Shown here: positions 57,287-64,000 of the stretch, one piece after another
How the letters are laid out: every line of letters starts with the position of its first letter
How positions within the stretch are numbered: the stretch's first letter is position 1
Source: Pseudomonadota bacterium
GTDB taxonomy: Bacteria; Pseudomonadota; Alphaproteobacteria; Rhizobiales; Pleomorphomonadaceae
DNA: 64,000 bases
Direction of reading: 5' to 3'
NCBI GenBank assembly: GCA_023436885.1
Contig: JAEZHI010000040.1
Location: 248,001 to 312,000, forward strand
The notes under the pieces: generated by a model
Seen by the model: the letters and a program-made list of their open reading frames with translations, nothing else
Told to the model about the DNA's origin: nothing
Databases searched by the model: none
Made by a program: the position numbers and the translations under genes

Positions 57287-58954
57287 ATGCTGTCGATCAG
57301 GTTCCAGCTGCGCTCTCTGCTCGTGGTGTTCACCACGCTTCTGCTCGTTCTCTCGCTGGGCACATGGTACAGCCTCACGTGGATCCGGGCCCTGCAGGAC
57401 GAAGGCGCGACCCTTGCCCTCCACGCCAACGAAGCGGCCAGCGCAAGCGCCATGGGCGCACGCCTTTACCGCATAATCGCCGATGCGGAGATCAACCGCG
57501 AACTCGATACCACCCGCAAGGACTGGTCGGCAGCAATCGAAGCGGAACGGGCGTCGATCAAGAACCTGAAAACATGGATCACAGAGCCTGGTCAGGCCGC
57601 CGCGCTCAGCGCCGGCGAGAAGGCGCTCGACCAACTGATTTCCGTATTCGAGACGGAGATGCTGCCCAAGCTCGACAAGTCGGCCGAGATGACGCAGGAC
57701 GTCCGTGACCTCGACGGCAAGATCGACGACGTGGTCAGCGAGATCGCCAAGAACTTCGCCGACCTGAGGACGCAAGCCGAACAGCAGGCCAAGGAGGTCG
57801 ATGCCTCCTTCGACAGCGTCACGGGTACGTTCCAGACCGTGACCATTTCCCTGCTGCTCATCGCTCTTGTGGCCATCGTGATCGTCAGCCTGAAGATCGA
57901 TCGCGGCGTTTCGAGCGGCGTTCTCACCATTTCGCGCTCACTGCAAGCCATCGCCAAGGGCGATCTCGCCACCACCGTGGAAACCGGCAAGCGGAAGGAC
58001 GAGTTCGGCCAGATGGCCACCGAGCTCGACATGGTCCGGCGCACCCTTCAGGAAACCGAGGACCTGCGCAACGACATGTCCAGCCGGCAGGCAATCGAGC
58101 GCGAACGCCTCGAGCGCACCGCCAAGCTGACCCGCGACTTCGCCGCCCGCATCGAAGCGCTGTCGGACGGCTTCGGCAAGTCTTCGGGCGAAGTGGCCAA
58201 CAGCGCCCGCAACCTCTCGGCCACCGCCGAGGAAACGGCCCTGCAGGCCCAGCAGGTGGCTGGCGCCGCCGAGGAAGCCTCCACCAACGTGCAGACGGTC
58301 GCCGCCGGCGCCGAGGAACTCTCCGCCTCCATCCAGGAGATCGCCAAGCAGGTCTCCAACTCGTCCGATATCGCCCGCAACGCGGCGATGGAGGCCGAGG
58401 CGTCCGCCAAGAATGTCGAGACCCTCTCCGTCTCTGCCCAGAAGATCGGCGAGGTAGTCACCCTCATCAACAACATCGCCGCCCAGACCAACCTTCTGGC
58501 GCTCAATGCCACCATCGAGGCGGCGCGCGCCGGCGAGATGGGCAAGGGCTTCGCGGTCGTCGCCGCCGAGGTCAAGCAGCTCGCCGACCAGACGGCCAAG
58601 GCCACCGGCGAGATCGGCCGGATGATTGGCGAGGTTCAGTCGGCCACCAGCCTCGCGGTCGAGTCCATTTCGCGCATCGTTGAGACCATCGACAAGATCC
58701 AGCACACGTCGGAAGCCATTGCCGGCGCGGTCGAGGAACAGGGCGCGGCTACCGACGAGATCGCCCAGAACACCCAGCGCGCCGCCTCCGGCACCTCGGA
58801 TGTGACCCAGACCATCACCGGCGTTGGCGCCTCCGCCGAACTGACCGGCGCCGCTGCCACCCAGCTGATGAACCTCTCCTCGGAACTGGACGTCCAGTCG
58901 CGCGACCTCCGGACGCAGGTGCAGGACTTCGTGAAGGAACTCGGCGCGGCGTGA
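57287..58954 (+). CDS. Methyl-accepting chemotaxis protein
   Basis: A 555-aa chemoreceptor. Membrane segment 10-32 (LLVVFTTLLLVLSLGTWYSL), a four-helix-bundle periplasmic domain (about 35-185), second membrane segment (VTISLLLIALVAIVIVSLKI), HAMP (ISRSLQAIAKGDLATTVETG) and a signalling domain with tip NIAAQTNLLALNATIEAARA near residue 400. The start ATG at 57287 has little upstream pairing with the ribosome. It is divergent from the CHASE3 MCP; the two have near-identical signalling domains but unrelated sensors. Confidence 0.94.
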   Translation: MLSIRFQLRSLLVVFTTLLLVLSLGTWYSLTWIRALQDEGATLALHANEAASASAMGARLYRIIADAEINRELDTTRKDWSAAIEAERASIKNLKTWITEPGQAAALSAGEKALDQLISVFETEMLPKLDKSAEMTQDVRDLDGKIDDVVSEIAKNFADLRTQAEQQAKEVDASFDSVTGTFQTVTISLLLIALVAIVIVSLKIDRGVSSGVLTISRSLQAIAKGDLATTVETGKRKDEFGQMATELDMVRRTLQETEDLRNDMSSRQAIERERLERTAKLTRDFAARIEALSDGFGKSSGEVANSARNLSATAEETALQAQQVAGAAEEASTNVQTVAAGAEELSASIQEIAKQVSNSSDIARNAAMEAEASAKNVETLSVSAQKIGEVVTLINNIAAQTNLLALNATIEAARAGEMGKGFAVVAAEVKQLADQTAKATGEIGRMIGEVQSATSLAVESISRIVETIDKIQHTSEAIAGAVEEQGAATDEIAQNTQRAASGTSDVTQTITGVGASAELTGAAATQLMNLSSELDVQSRDLRTQVQDFVKELGAA

Positions 58955-59047
58955 GAACAGCGGCGCGGGACCGCCTCCCGCGCCTCACCGCCAAACTCAG
59001 GCCATCATCTGCGATGAGAAGAAGACATCAACCGAGGTCTTCTGCGC

Positions 59048-59218
59048 ATGGGTGACGTTGAAAAGTTCCGGCGCCTCAAGCACGGCGCTCCCAGAAAGTT
59101 CAAGGTCCTGGCCGAGGACCTCCGCCCTCGCGGCAACGGCCTGCCATTGCCGACGCTTCTCGTGCTCGCCATCGGCGCATCGCTCCTGGCTTACGCCGCA
59201 AGCGTCTTCGTGGGTTGA
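59048..59218 (+). CDS. Small hypothetical membrane protein
   Basis: A 56-aa protein: a basic N-terminal part (MGDVEKFRRLKHGAPRKFKV, LAEDLRPRGNG) and one C-terminal hydrophobic helix (LPTLLVLAIGASLLAYAASV-FVG). The ATG at 59048 has GAGG about nine bases upstream. Below the size usually annotated, but the positive-inside pattern and a single helix are convincing for a small membrane protein. Between the MCP and the DUF805 gene. Function unknown. Confidence 0.5.
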   Translation: MGDVEKFRRLKHGAPRKFKVLAEDLRPRGNGLPLPTLLVLAIGASLLAYAASVFVG

Positions 59219-59235
59219 GCTGGCTCACCCACGAG

Positions 59236-59670
59236 TTAGTCGATCTCCTTCGGCGGCGTGGCATACCAGACGATCAGCGCAATCGTTCCCACGGGGAAGA
59301 AAATCGCCAGAAGCTGCAGCCAACCCGTCCGGTTGGTGTCGTGCAGCCGCCGCGCCGCCAGCGAGATAGAGGGGAAGAAGGTAGCGACCGACCAGACGAA
59401 GTTGATGAAGGGCACCAGCGACAGCACCAGCCCGACCAGAAACATGAACAGGATCGCCCACCAGAATTCCGACCGGCTGGCTCGCCCCGCAAAGTTGAAA
59501 TAGTTGGAGAAAAAGGCCTTCACTGCGGCAACGAAGTCCATCGGATGGGCCGCCTCGCCGAACCTGTTGGGACCGGACGGCGGACGCTTGATGATGAAGG
59601 GCAGCGGAATGAGAAACCAGATCAAAGCCAGCAGTACGACCAGCCACTCCGATCCACTGGAACTGTCCAT
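59236..59670 (-). CDS. DUF805 inner-membrane protein
   Basis: A 144-aa membrane protein of the DUF805 (YhaH/YhaI-like) family. After a first helix (EWLVVLLALIWFLIPLPFI) the domain is recognised by YFNFAGRASRSEFWWAILFM, LSLVPFINFVWSVATFFPSI, and SLAARRLHDTNRTGWLQLLA, the 'RRLHD-xxxxGW' motif. The ATG at 59670 is preceded by GGGGGAAAAT. Function of the family is not known. Monocistronic. Confidence 0.88.
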   Translation of the reverse strand: MDSSSGSEWLVVLLALIWFLIPLPFIIKRPPSGPNRFGEAAHPMDFVAAVKAFFSNYFNFAGRASRSEFWWAILFMFLVGLVLSLVPFINFVWSVATFFPSISLAARRLHDTNRTGWLQLLAIFFPVGTIALIVWYATPPKEID

Positions 59671-59871
59671 ATTTTCCCCCAAGCTCAGATGACGTCTCAC
59701 GCGGCCGATCGATCGCCGCTGCCTCTCGGAGACGGCTCCCTGCCCCCTGCCCCCAGGAAAGCCGGAGCGCCACCAGTAAACATCGAACCGGCAACGAAGC
59801 AATCTGCAGTCAGTAAGCCTTAAGGCGGCAGCAGACGCTCGCCGGGCCGACGACAGGAGGGGAGGAGGCTC

Positions 59872-60825
59872 TCAGCGCGCATTCTGCTGGCTTTCCCGGA
59901 AGGCAGCCGGGGGCACGCCATAGGCGCGGGCAAAGGCGCGGTTGAACGCGGCCTCTGAGGAATATCCCGCCTCCTCGGCGACAAGACCGATGGAAGGATT
60001 ACCCAGTTTCAGTCTTTCCCTGGCGAGAAACAGGCGCCAGTCGCGAATATAGGAAATCGGCCCGGTCCCGAGCATGGTGGCGAAGCGCTCCGAAATCACG
60101 CTTCGCGAAGCGCCGGCGCCGTCGATCAGATCACCGAGCGTCCACGGCCTTCCGGGATCGTCATGAATGAGCTTCAGGCACCTTCCCAGGATCGGATCCC
60201 GGATCGCCGCCAGCCAACCGGTTTCACGCACCGAATCCGCGCTGAGCTGCCGGCGCAGAACTTCCAGCAAGGCGATCTCGGTCAGGCGTTCCAGGATCGC
60301 CGTTCCACCGCCTTGGGGCAGGTCCACCTCGCGCACGATCTGCGACACGACGCCCGAGAGCCAATCCTCATTCGCGGCGGTAGACAGGTGGATGAACTCC
60401 GGCAGCGCCTCACGGAACGGCAGAAAGTGCACCGCTTCGCAACGGACATAGCCGCAGAGGATACGCACCTGACGATCGGCATTGCCGAACCGCAGCATGG
60501 GGGTCTCGCGCCAGGGCCGCGGCGGCAACGCCCCGCCGGGATCGAACTCCGGCCCACCATTGCCCGCGCCCAGGAAATGCGGGCTACCGAAGGGGAAGGC
60601 CGCGATGTCGCCTTCGCGGAGCGTAGTCCGCTGGCCGCCAAACTCCAGCCAGCAGGTGCCGGCGGCCAGAATGTGAAACCCGATGGCGTCCCTCGGTCTG
60701 GTGGACAGCGGCGTCGCGTCGGTCCACCAGTCGCCGGAGGGCATGTAGCAGTATTGCACGGCTTCGCTGATCCGAACGCGCCGCAGCACCTCACCCAGAA
60801 GCGATTGAAAGCTCGATGGCTCCAC
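59872..60825 (-). CDS. AraC-family transcriptional regulator (cupin_6 type)
   Basis: About 317 aa. The N-terminal cupin_6 domain is clear in IGFHILAAGTCWLEFGGQRT, TLREGDIAAFPFGSPHFLGA, and VRILCGYVRCEAVHFLPF. The two AraC HTH motifs are at the C-terminus (WTLGDLIDGAGASRSVISER and IGLVAEEAGYSSEAAFNRAF), ending ARAYGVPPAAFRESQ. Start is uncertain: the GTG at 60825 (VEPSSFQSLLGEVLRRV) fits homologues; a TTG at 60855 is the only other option. It is divergent from a DsrE-like gene 141 bp away, a plausible target. Confidence 0.88.
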   Translation of the reverse strand: MEPSSFQSLLGEVLRRVRISEAVQYCYMPSGDWWTDATPLSTRPRDAIGFHILAAGTCWLEFGGQRTTLREGDIAAFPFGSPHFLGAGNGGPEFDPGGALPPRPWRETPMLRFGNADRQVRILCGYVRCEAVHFLPFREALPEFIHLSTAANEDWLSGVVSQIVREVDLPQGGGTAILERLTEIALLEVLRRQLSADSVRETGWLAAIRDPILGRCLKLIHDDPGRPWTLGDLIDGAGASRSVISERFATMLGTGPISYIRDWRLFLARERLKLGNPSIGLVAEEAGYSSEAAFNRAFARAYGVPPAAFRESQQNAR

Positions 60826-60966
60826 CCTTCGGCATCCCGACCCACGAGGCTGCAAAAACCGGTCCCGGATTTCCGGTCAAGCAATTCCGAAGCGCGGCCA
60901 AATACGCCGCGCGGCGATAAGGGTATTTCCTGACTATCCGCTCACTAAACAACGGAAAGCAGGAAA

Positions 60967-61332
60967 ATGACAGACAAAAAGGAACTCGTCGTGCTCGTCA
61001 CCAAGGGCATCGACAGCGAATTGTCCTCCGTGGCGCTGGTTATCGCCTGCGGCGGCATCACCGCCGGCATGAAGGTATCGCTGTTTCTCACTTCGACCGC
61101 CATCGATCTGGTCCGCAAACGGGGCGCTGCCATGACGCACGTCCAGCCTCTGGACCCGCTCATGAACATGGTGGCCGACTTCCTGGCGCGCGGCGGCGAG
61201 ATATGGGCCTGCCCGCCCTGCGTCAAGGCACGCGGCTACGAGCAGGCCGACCTGATCGACGGCGTCGAAATCGTCGGCGCAAGCCGAATGCACGCCGCCA
61301 TCATCCGGGGCGCCGGGACGCTTTCGTTCTAA
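60967..61332 (+). CDS. DsrE-family sulfur-carrier-like protein
   Basis: A 121-aa cytosolic protein of the DsrE/DsrF-like family. ELVVLVTKGIDSELSSVALV forms the first beta strand and helix; the motif CPPC (Cys82, Cys85) in EIWACPPCVKARGY is the family's active site. DsrE-like proteins take part in sulfur transfer; the CxxC could act as persulfide carrier or redox pair. AGCAGGAAA precedes the ATG. It is divergent from the AraC regulator and probably controlled by it. Confidence 0.88.
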   Translation: MTDKKELVVLVTKGIDSELSSVALVIACGGITAGMKVSLFLTSTAIDLVRKRGAAMTHVQPLDPLMNMVADFLARGGEIWACPPCVKARGYEQADLIDGVEIVGASRMHAAIIRGAGTLSF

Positions 61333-61493
61333 GGCTGACACCAACATCCTATACTTTATTTATATAAAACAGCAATTTAGCCTGCGTCAGCCGATCGTGC
61401 GGCACCACCCCTCAGTAAGGGCCGCAGCCAGAGGCCGTCGACGCAGGCAATTTGAAATATGTTCGAAATCGGCAGCGACGGCGGGCGAGAGGA

Positions 61494-61515
61494 CGAGAGC
61501 TTTCATCGGCTCTCG
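61494..61515. other. Stem-loop after the MocR gene
   Basis: CGAGAGC (61494-61500) and GCTCTCG (61509-61515) form a 7-bp stem with an 8-nt loop just after the stop of the MocR regulator. No T-tract on either side, so termination is doubtful. Confidence 0.35.
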
Positions 61516-61526
61516 CACTCCGCCCG

Positions 61527-63041
61527 CTACGACTTGAAGCGCCCTTCCCCGAACACCTCGGCAAGCAGCCGCGTGCCGTTGTCCGCCTCCTCAACGGAGA
61601 GGCCGGAGAAGCCGAGCATCAGCCGTGTGGTGTCGGTGATGGCGACGTTCATGCGCGACAGCGGCATCACCACGACGCCCTTGTCCAGCGCCGCCCGGGA
61701 GACTGCCATGTCATTCGCCCAGGTGCCCGTGCTCTCGGCGGTGAGGTTGATGCCCTGATCGGGCAGCATCACCGTGAGATGCTCGCTGAGCCGGTCGGTG
61801 ACGAGGCCGGCGAGCAGGTCGCGCGAGGCGCGCAGCCGCTCCCGGAGGCGCCGGAGGTGGGCCGGGAAGTAGCCCTCGTTCAAGAAGTCGGCGACGACGC
61901 GCTGCTGGAAGGTCGGCGGGCAGCGGTCGAGCATCGGCCGAATGGCGGCGAACACCGGCACGAGATCGGGCGGCACCACCAGATAGCCGAGGCGGAGGCT
62001 CGGCAGCAGCGCCTTGCTGAAGGTGCCGGTGTAGAGCACCCGGTTCGCCTGATCGAGCCCCTGCAACGAGGCGATGGGGTGGCCGTCGTAGCGGAACTCG
62101 CTGTCGTAATCGTCCTCGACGATCCAGGAGCCATGCTCGCGGGCATAGGCCAGAAGCTCCAGCCGGCGCGGCAGCGACAGCACGGCTCCCACCGGATACT
62201 GGTTCGACGGCGTCACGTAGAACAGCGCCGGCGGCTCGAAGTCTTCGGCCTGAAGCGGCGCCGTCATGATGCCCTCGCGATCGACCGGCAGGCCGACGAT
62301 GCTGGCGCCGTTGAACGCCAGGCACTGGCGGGCCGGCGGATAGCAAGGATCCTCCACCACCACCCGGTCGCCGGGCGAAGCCAGCACGCGAAAGGCGAGA
62401 TCGAGCGCCTGCTGGGTGCCGGCGGTGATGAACACCTGCTCTGCTGTGCAGCGCACGCCGCGCGACACCGCGAGATGGGCGACGATGGCCGAGCGCAGCG
62501 CCGGCTCACCCTGCACGTCGCCATAGCCCTCGAAGGCATAGTTGATGTGGCGGCCGGCCAGCCGCCCGAGCACACCGGCCGTTCGCTCGTCATGGGCCAT
62601 GCGGCCGGTGACGAAGGGCAGCATCTTCTGCGAGGCAAGGCTCGGACCCGACGTGAGCACGCGCCGGGCCTGCGCAGAAACATCGCGGCGGGCATCGTCG
62701 GTGGCCGGCTCGCGGTGGTCGCCAGCCTTGGCCGGACGGTCCCGCACGCCGGAGGCGATGTAGGTGCCCGAGCCGTGGCGAGCCAGTGCGTAGCCCTCGG
62801 CGATCAGGATGTCATAGGCCTCGGCCACCGTGCCGCGCGACAGCCGCCACTCCTCGGCTGCAAGACGGGTGGAAGGCAGACGCTCGCCCGCATCGAGCCG
62901 GCCATCGGCAATCGCCTCGCGTAGCGCCAGATAAAGCTGTCGCGCCAGCGAGGCCGGCGAGGCCGGATCGACCTTGGGCCGGAAGGCGGCGGAGGGGCCC
63001 TCGCGCCGTCTACGCAAGTTGGTCTCGGCCAAGTGGCTCAC
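61527..63041 (-). CDS. MocR-family regulator, likely controlling cell-wall D-alanine genes (DdlR-like)
   Basis: A 504-aa PLP-dependent regulator. The GntR winged helix (28-95) reads ARQLYLALREAIADGRLDAG, ERLPSTRLAAEEWRLSRGTV, followed by a long linker and the aminotransferase domain with TPSNQYPVGAVLSL, IVEDDYDSEFRYDG and PLP Lys343 in GTFSKALLPSLRLGY. The start is a GTG at 63041; few alternatives exist. It faces a C39-like peptidase gene and ddl. Regulators of this type next to ddl are known elsewhere (DdlR), so it may sense D-alanine or D-Ala-D-Ala. Confidence 0.92.
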   Translation of the reverse strand: MSHLAETNLRRRREGPSAAFRPKVDPASPASLARQLYLALREAIADGRLDAGERLPSTRLAAEEWRLSRGTVAEAYDILIAEGYALARHGSGTYIASGVRDRPAKAGDHREPATDDARRDVSAQARRVLTSGPSLASQKMLPFVTGRMAHDERTAGVLGRLAGRHINYAFEGYGDVQGEPALRSAIVAHLAVSRGVRCTAEQVFITAGTQQALDLAFRVLASPGDRVVVEDPCYPPARQCLAFNGASIVGLPVDREGIMTAPLQAEDFEPPALFYVTPSNQYPVGAVLSLPRRLELLAYAREHGSWIVEDDYDSEFRYDGHPIASLQGLDQANRVLYTGTFSKALLPSLRLGYLVVPPDLVPVFAAIRPMLDRCPPTFQQRVVADFLNEGYFPAHLRRLRERLRASRDLLAGLVTDRLSEHLTVMLPDQGINLTAESTGTWANDMAVSRAALDKGVVVMPLSRMNVAITDTTRLMLGFSGLSVEEADNGTRLLAEVFGEGRFKS

Positions 63042-63102
63042 CCCGCGCGTAAATAGTGGCTCTTTAAATGGGCCCGATAATGCGGTTTCGTCAGGCCACT
63101 TT
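63032..63102. promoter_or_regulatory. Candidate MocR operator between regulator and peptidase-ddl genes
   Basis: AGTGGCTC occurs at 63032-63039 and 63055-63062 (direct repeats, 23 bp apart), and AGGCCACTTT (63093-63102) is the same half-site inverted. AAAGTGGCCT on the minus strand resembles the AAAGTGGWCTA site of PdxR. They fill the short space between divergent starts, as expected for a MocR regulator that binds paired half-sites. Confidence 0.55.
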
Positions 63103-63125
63103 CAAGCGAGATGTGATTCTACCCG

Positions 63126-63746
63126 ATGGATATGCCTGTTCGCGCCGTGCCTTACTTCAGCCAATGGGAAACACCGGAGATGACGCTCGACGTCGTCGCC
63201 GAGGGCGAGGCGGCCCTGCTCCGCGACCCTAAGTGGGCGCAGTCGGGCGCCGAAACGGTGGAGGAATATGCCCGCTGGGCCGGCAACGTCTGCGGCATGG
63301 CCTGCCTCAAGATGATCCTCGCCTCGCGCGGCGCGCTGCACCCCATCCTGGAGCTGGCCCGCGCCGCCACCGAGTACGGCGGCTATGTCGTCAGCGCCGA
63401 TGGAGCGAGCATCAAGGGCCTGATCTACGCGCCCTTCGTCCGCATGGTCTCCGAGCGCTTCGGACTGAAGGCCGAGGTGGTCACCGGCATCGATACGGCG
63501 CAACTGCCGTGTCTGCTCAGCCGCTTTCCCTTCTTCATGGCTTCCGTGCACCACTCGATCCGCTGGCCGGACCGCGAGCCGCCATCCAAGGGCGGGCATC
63601 TGGTGCTGGTCACGGCGGCGACGCCCGACACCATCCGCTTCCACAATCCCTCCGGCCACCAGCGCGACACCCAGGCCGACGTGGTGCTGCCGCTCACAGA
63701 TTTCGACCGCTTCTTCGCCAACCGCGGCATCGCGGTGGGCGCCTGA
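63126..63746 (+). CDS. Peptidase C39-like cysteine hydrolase
   Basis: A 206-aa cytosolic protein of the C39-like papain-type fold. Catalytic Cys56 in YARWAGNVCGMACLKMILAS and His158 in SKGGHLVLVTAATPDTIRFH are in place, with the Asn of FHNPSGHQ as the likely third residue. No signal peptide. Such proteins are bacteriocin-leader peptidases or peptide/peptidoglycan amidases. Its position 28 bp before ddl and behind a MocR operator suggests a job in cell-wall peptide turnover. The start at 63126 has no good ribosome site. Confidence 0.85.
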   Translation: MDMPVRAVPYFSQWETPEMTLDVVAEGEAALLRDPKWAQSGAETVEEYARWAGNVCGMACLKMILASRGALHPILELARAATEYGGYVVSADGASIKGLIYAPFVRMVSERFGLKAEVVTGIDTAQLPCLLSRFPFFMASVHHSIRWPDREPPSKGGHLVLVTAATPDTIRFHNPSGHQRDTQADVVLPLTDFDRFFANRGIAVGA

Positions 63747-63774
63747 CCTTCCCTCCCAGACCTGAGATCCCCCC

Positions 63775-64000
63775 ATGACAACCGCAACCAAACTCCGCAT
63801 CGCCGTGCTGTTCGGCGGCCGCTCCTCCGAGCACGACGTCTCCGTCATGTCGGGCACCAACGTGATGGCGGCGCTGTCGCCGGAGAAATACGAGGCGGTG
63901 CCGATCTTCATCACCCATGACGGCCGCTGGTTCGAGAGCCGCTTCGACGGCAAGACGCTGACCAAGCCCGAGAGCGGCACCGAACTGGCGCTGGTGCCCG
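63775..64000 (+). CDS. ddl: D-alanine--D-alanine ligase (N-terminal part, cut by window edge)
   Basis: Joins two D-alanines for peptidoglycan synthesis. The first 75 residues are visible: MTTATKLRIAVLFGGRSSEH, then DVSVMSGTNVMAAL, which is the Ddl signature (GGxSxEHxVS), and the start of the ATP-grasp N-terminal domain (YEAVPIFITHDGRW). It is 28 bp after the C39-like gene, on the same strand, and the rest lies beyond the right edge. This Ddl is of the longer type with an extra RWF-x-SRFDG loop and may be a second, regulated copy rather than the one in the main cell-division cluster. Confidence 0.92.
   Translation, partial: MTTATKLRIAVLFGGRSSEHDVSVMSGTNVMAALSPEKYEAVPIFITHDGRWFESRFDGKTLTKPESGTELALVP

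Overview
The window is high-GC DNA with dense, mostly short operons, few intergenic repeats and long spurious antisense frames. Gene content points to an alphaproteobacterium, most likely Hyphomicrobiales (Rhizobiales). The signs are a rhizobial-type S21 gene, several methyl-accepting chemotaxis proteins (MCPs) without the enteric C-terminal pentapeptide, an HWE-type histidine kinase, YccF/DUF805/DUF5666-like proteins and the 44-bp mosaic repeats typical of that order. I see no rRNA, tRNA, CRISPR array, prophage or insertion sequence.

Layout. 0-3.1 kb: the pst phosphate operon (pstS-pstC-pstA, minus strand, running off the left edge) with a candidate Pho box. 3.3-5.1 kb: a divergent NmrA-type reductase / AraC regulator pair. 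5.4-13.6 kb: a sugar utilisation locus (binding protein, two permeases, ATPase, GH3 glycosidase) facing a LacI repressor, with a perfect 20-bp operator. 13.7-17.0 kb: three toxin-antitoxin modules (HigBA-, VapBC- and BrnTA-type) mixed with YccF and GNAT genes. 17.2-23.9 kb: methyltransferase, P-loop kinase, prolyl aminopeptidase, second YccF, EAL phosphodiesterase, AEC exporter and LysR. 23.9-42.3 kb: mostly signalling (MCPs, hybrid kinase, diguanylate cyclase, PAS-GGDEF-EAL) with a Tat-exported unknown protein, LysE exporter, rpsU, a TetR-controlled cassette, and two copies of a small-RNA-like unit. 42.4-46.2 kb: VOC and YciI genes, then a tandem family of small secreted proteins, each with its own leader and terminator. 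46.2-51.0 kb: MocR/EamA divergent pair, and an OhrR-like MarR facing two alpha/beta hydrolases. 51.4-59 kb: PAS-HWE kinase, L,D-transpeptidase, an AraC remnant and two divergent MCPs. 59-64 kb: DUF805, AraC, DsrE, then a MocR regulator facing a C39-like peptidase and the start of D-Ala-D-Ala ligase.

How it works together. The chromosome segment looks like that of a free-living, motile, environmentally responsive bacterium: four MCPs, two sensor kinases and three c-di-GMP enzymes feed behaviour, while small regulator/target pairs handle phosphate, oligosaccharides, peroxide-type stress and probably cell-wall D-alanine. The least explained elements are the duplicated sRNA-like unit (28.5 and 30.6 kb) and the amplified secreted-protein family (43.6-46.1 kb).
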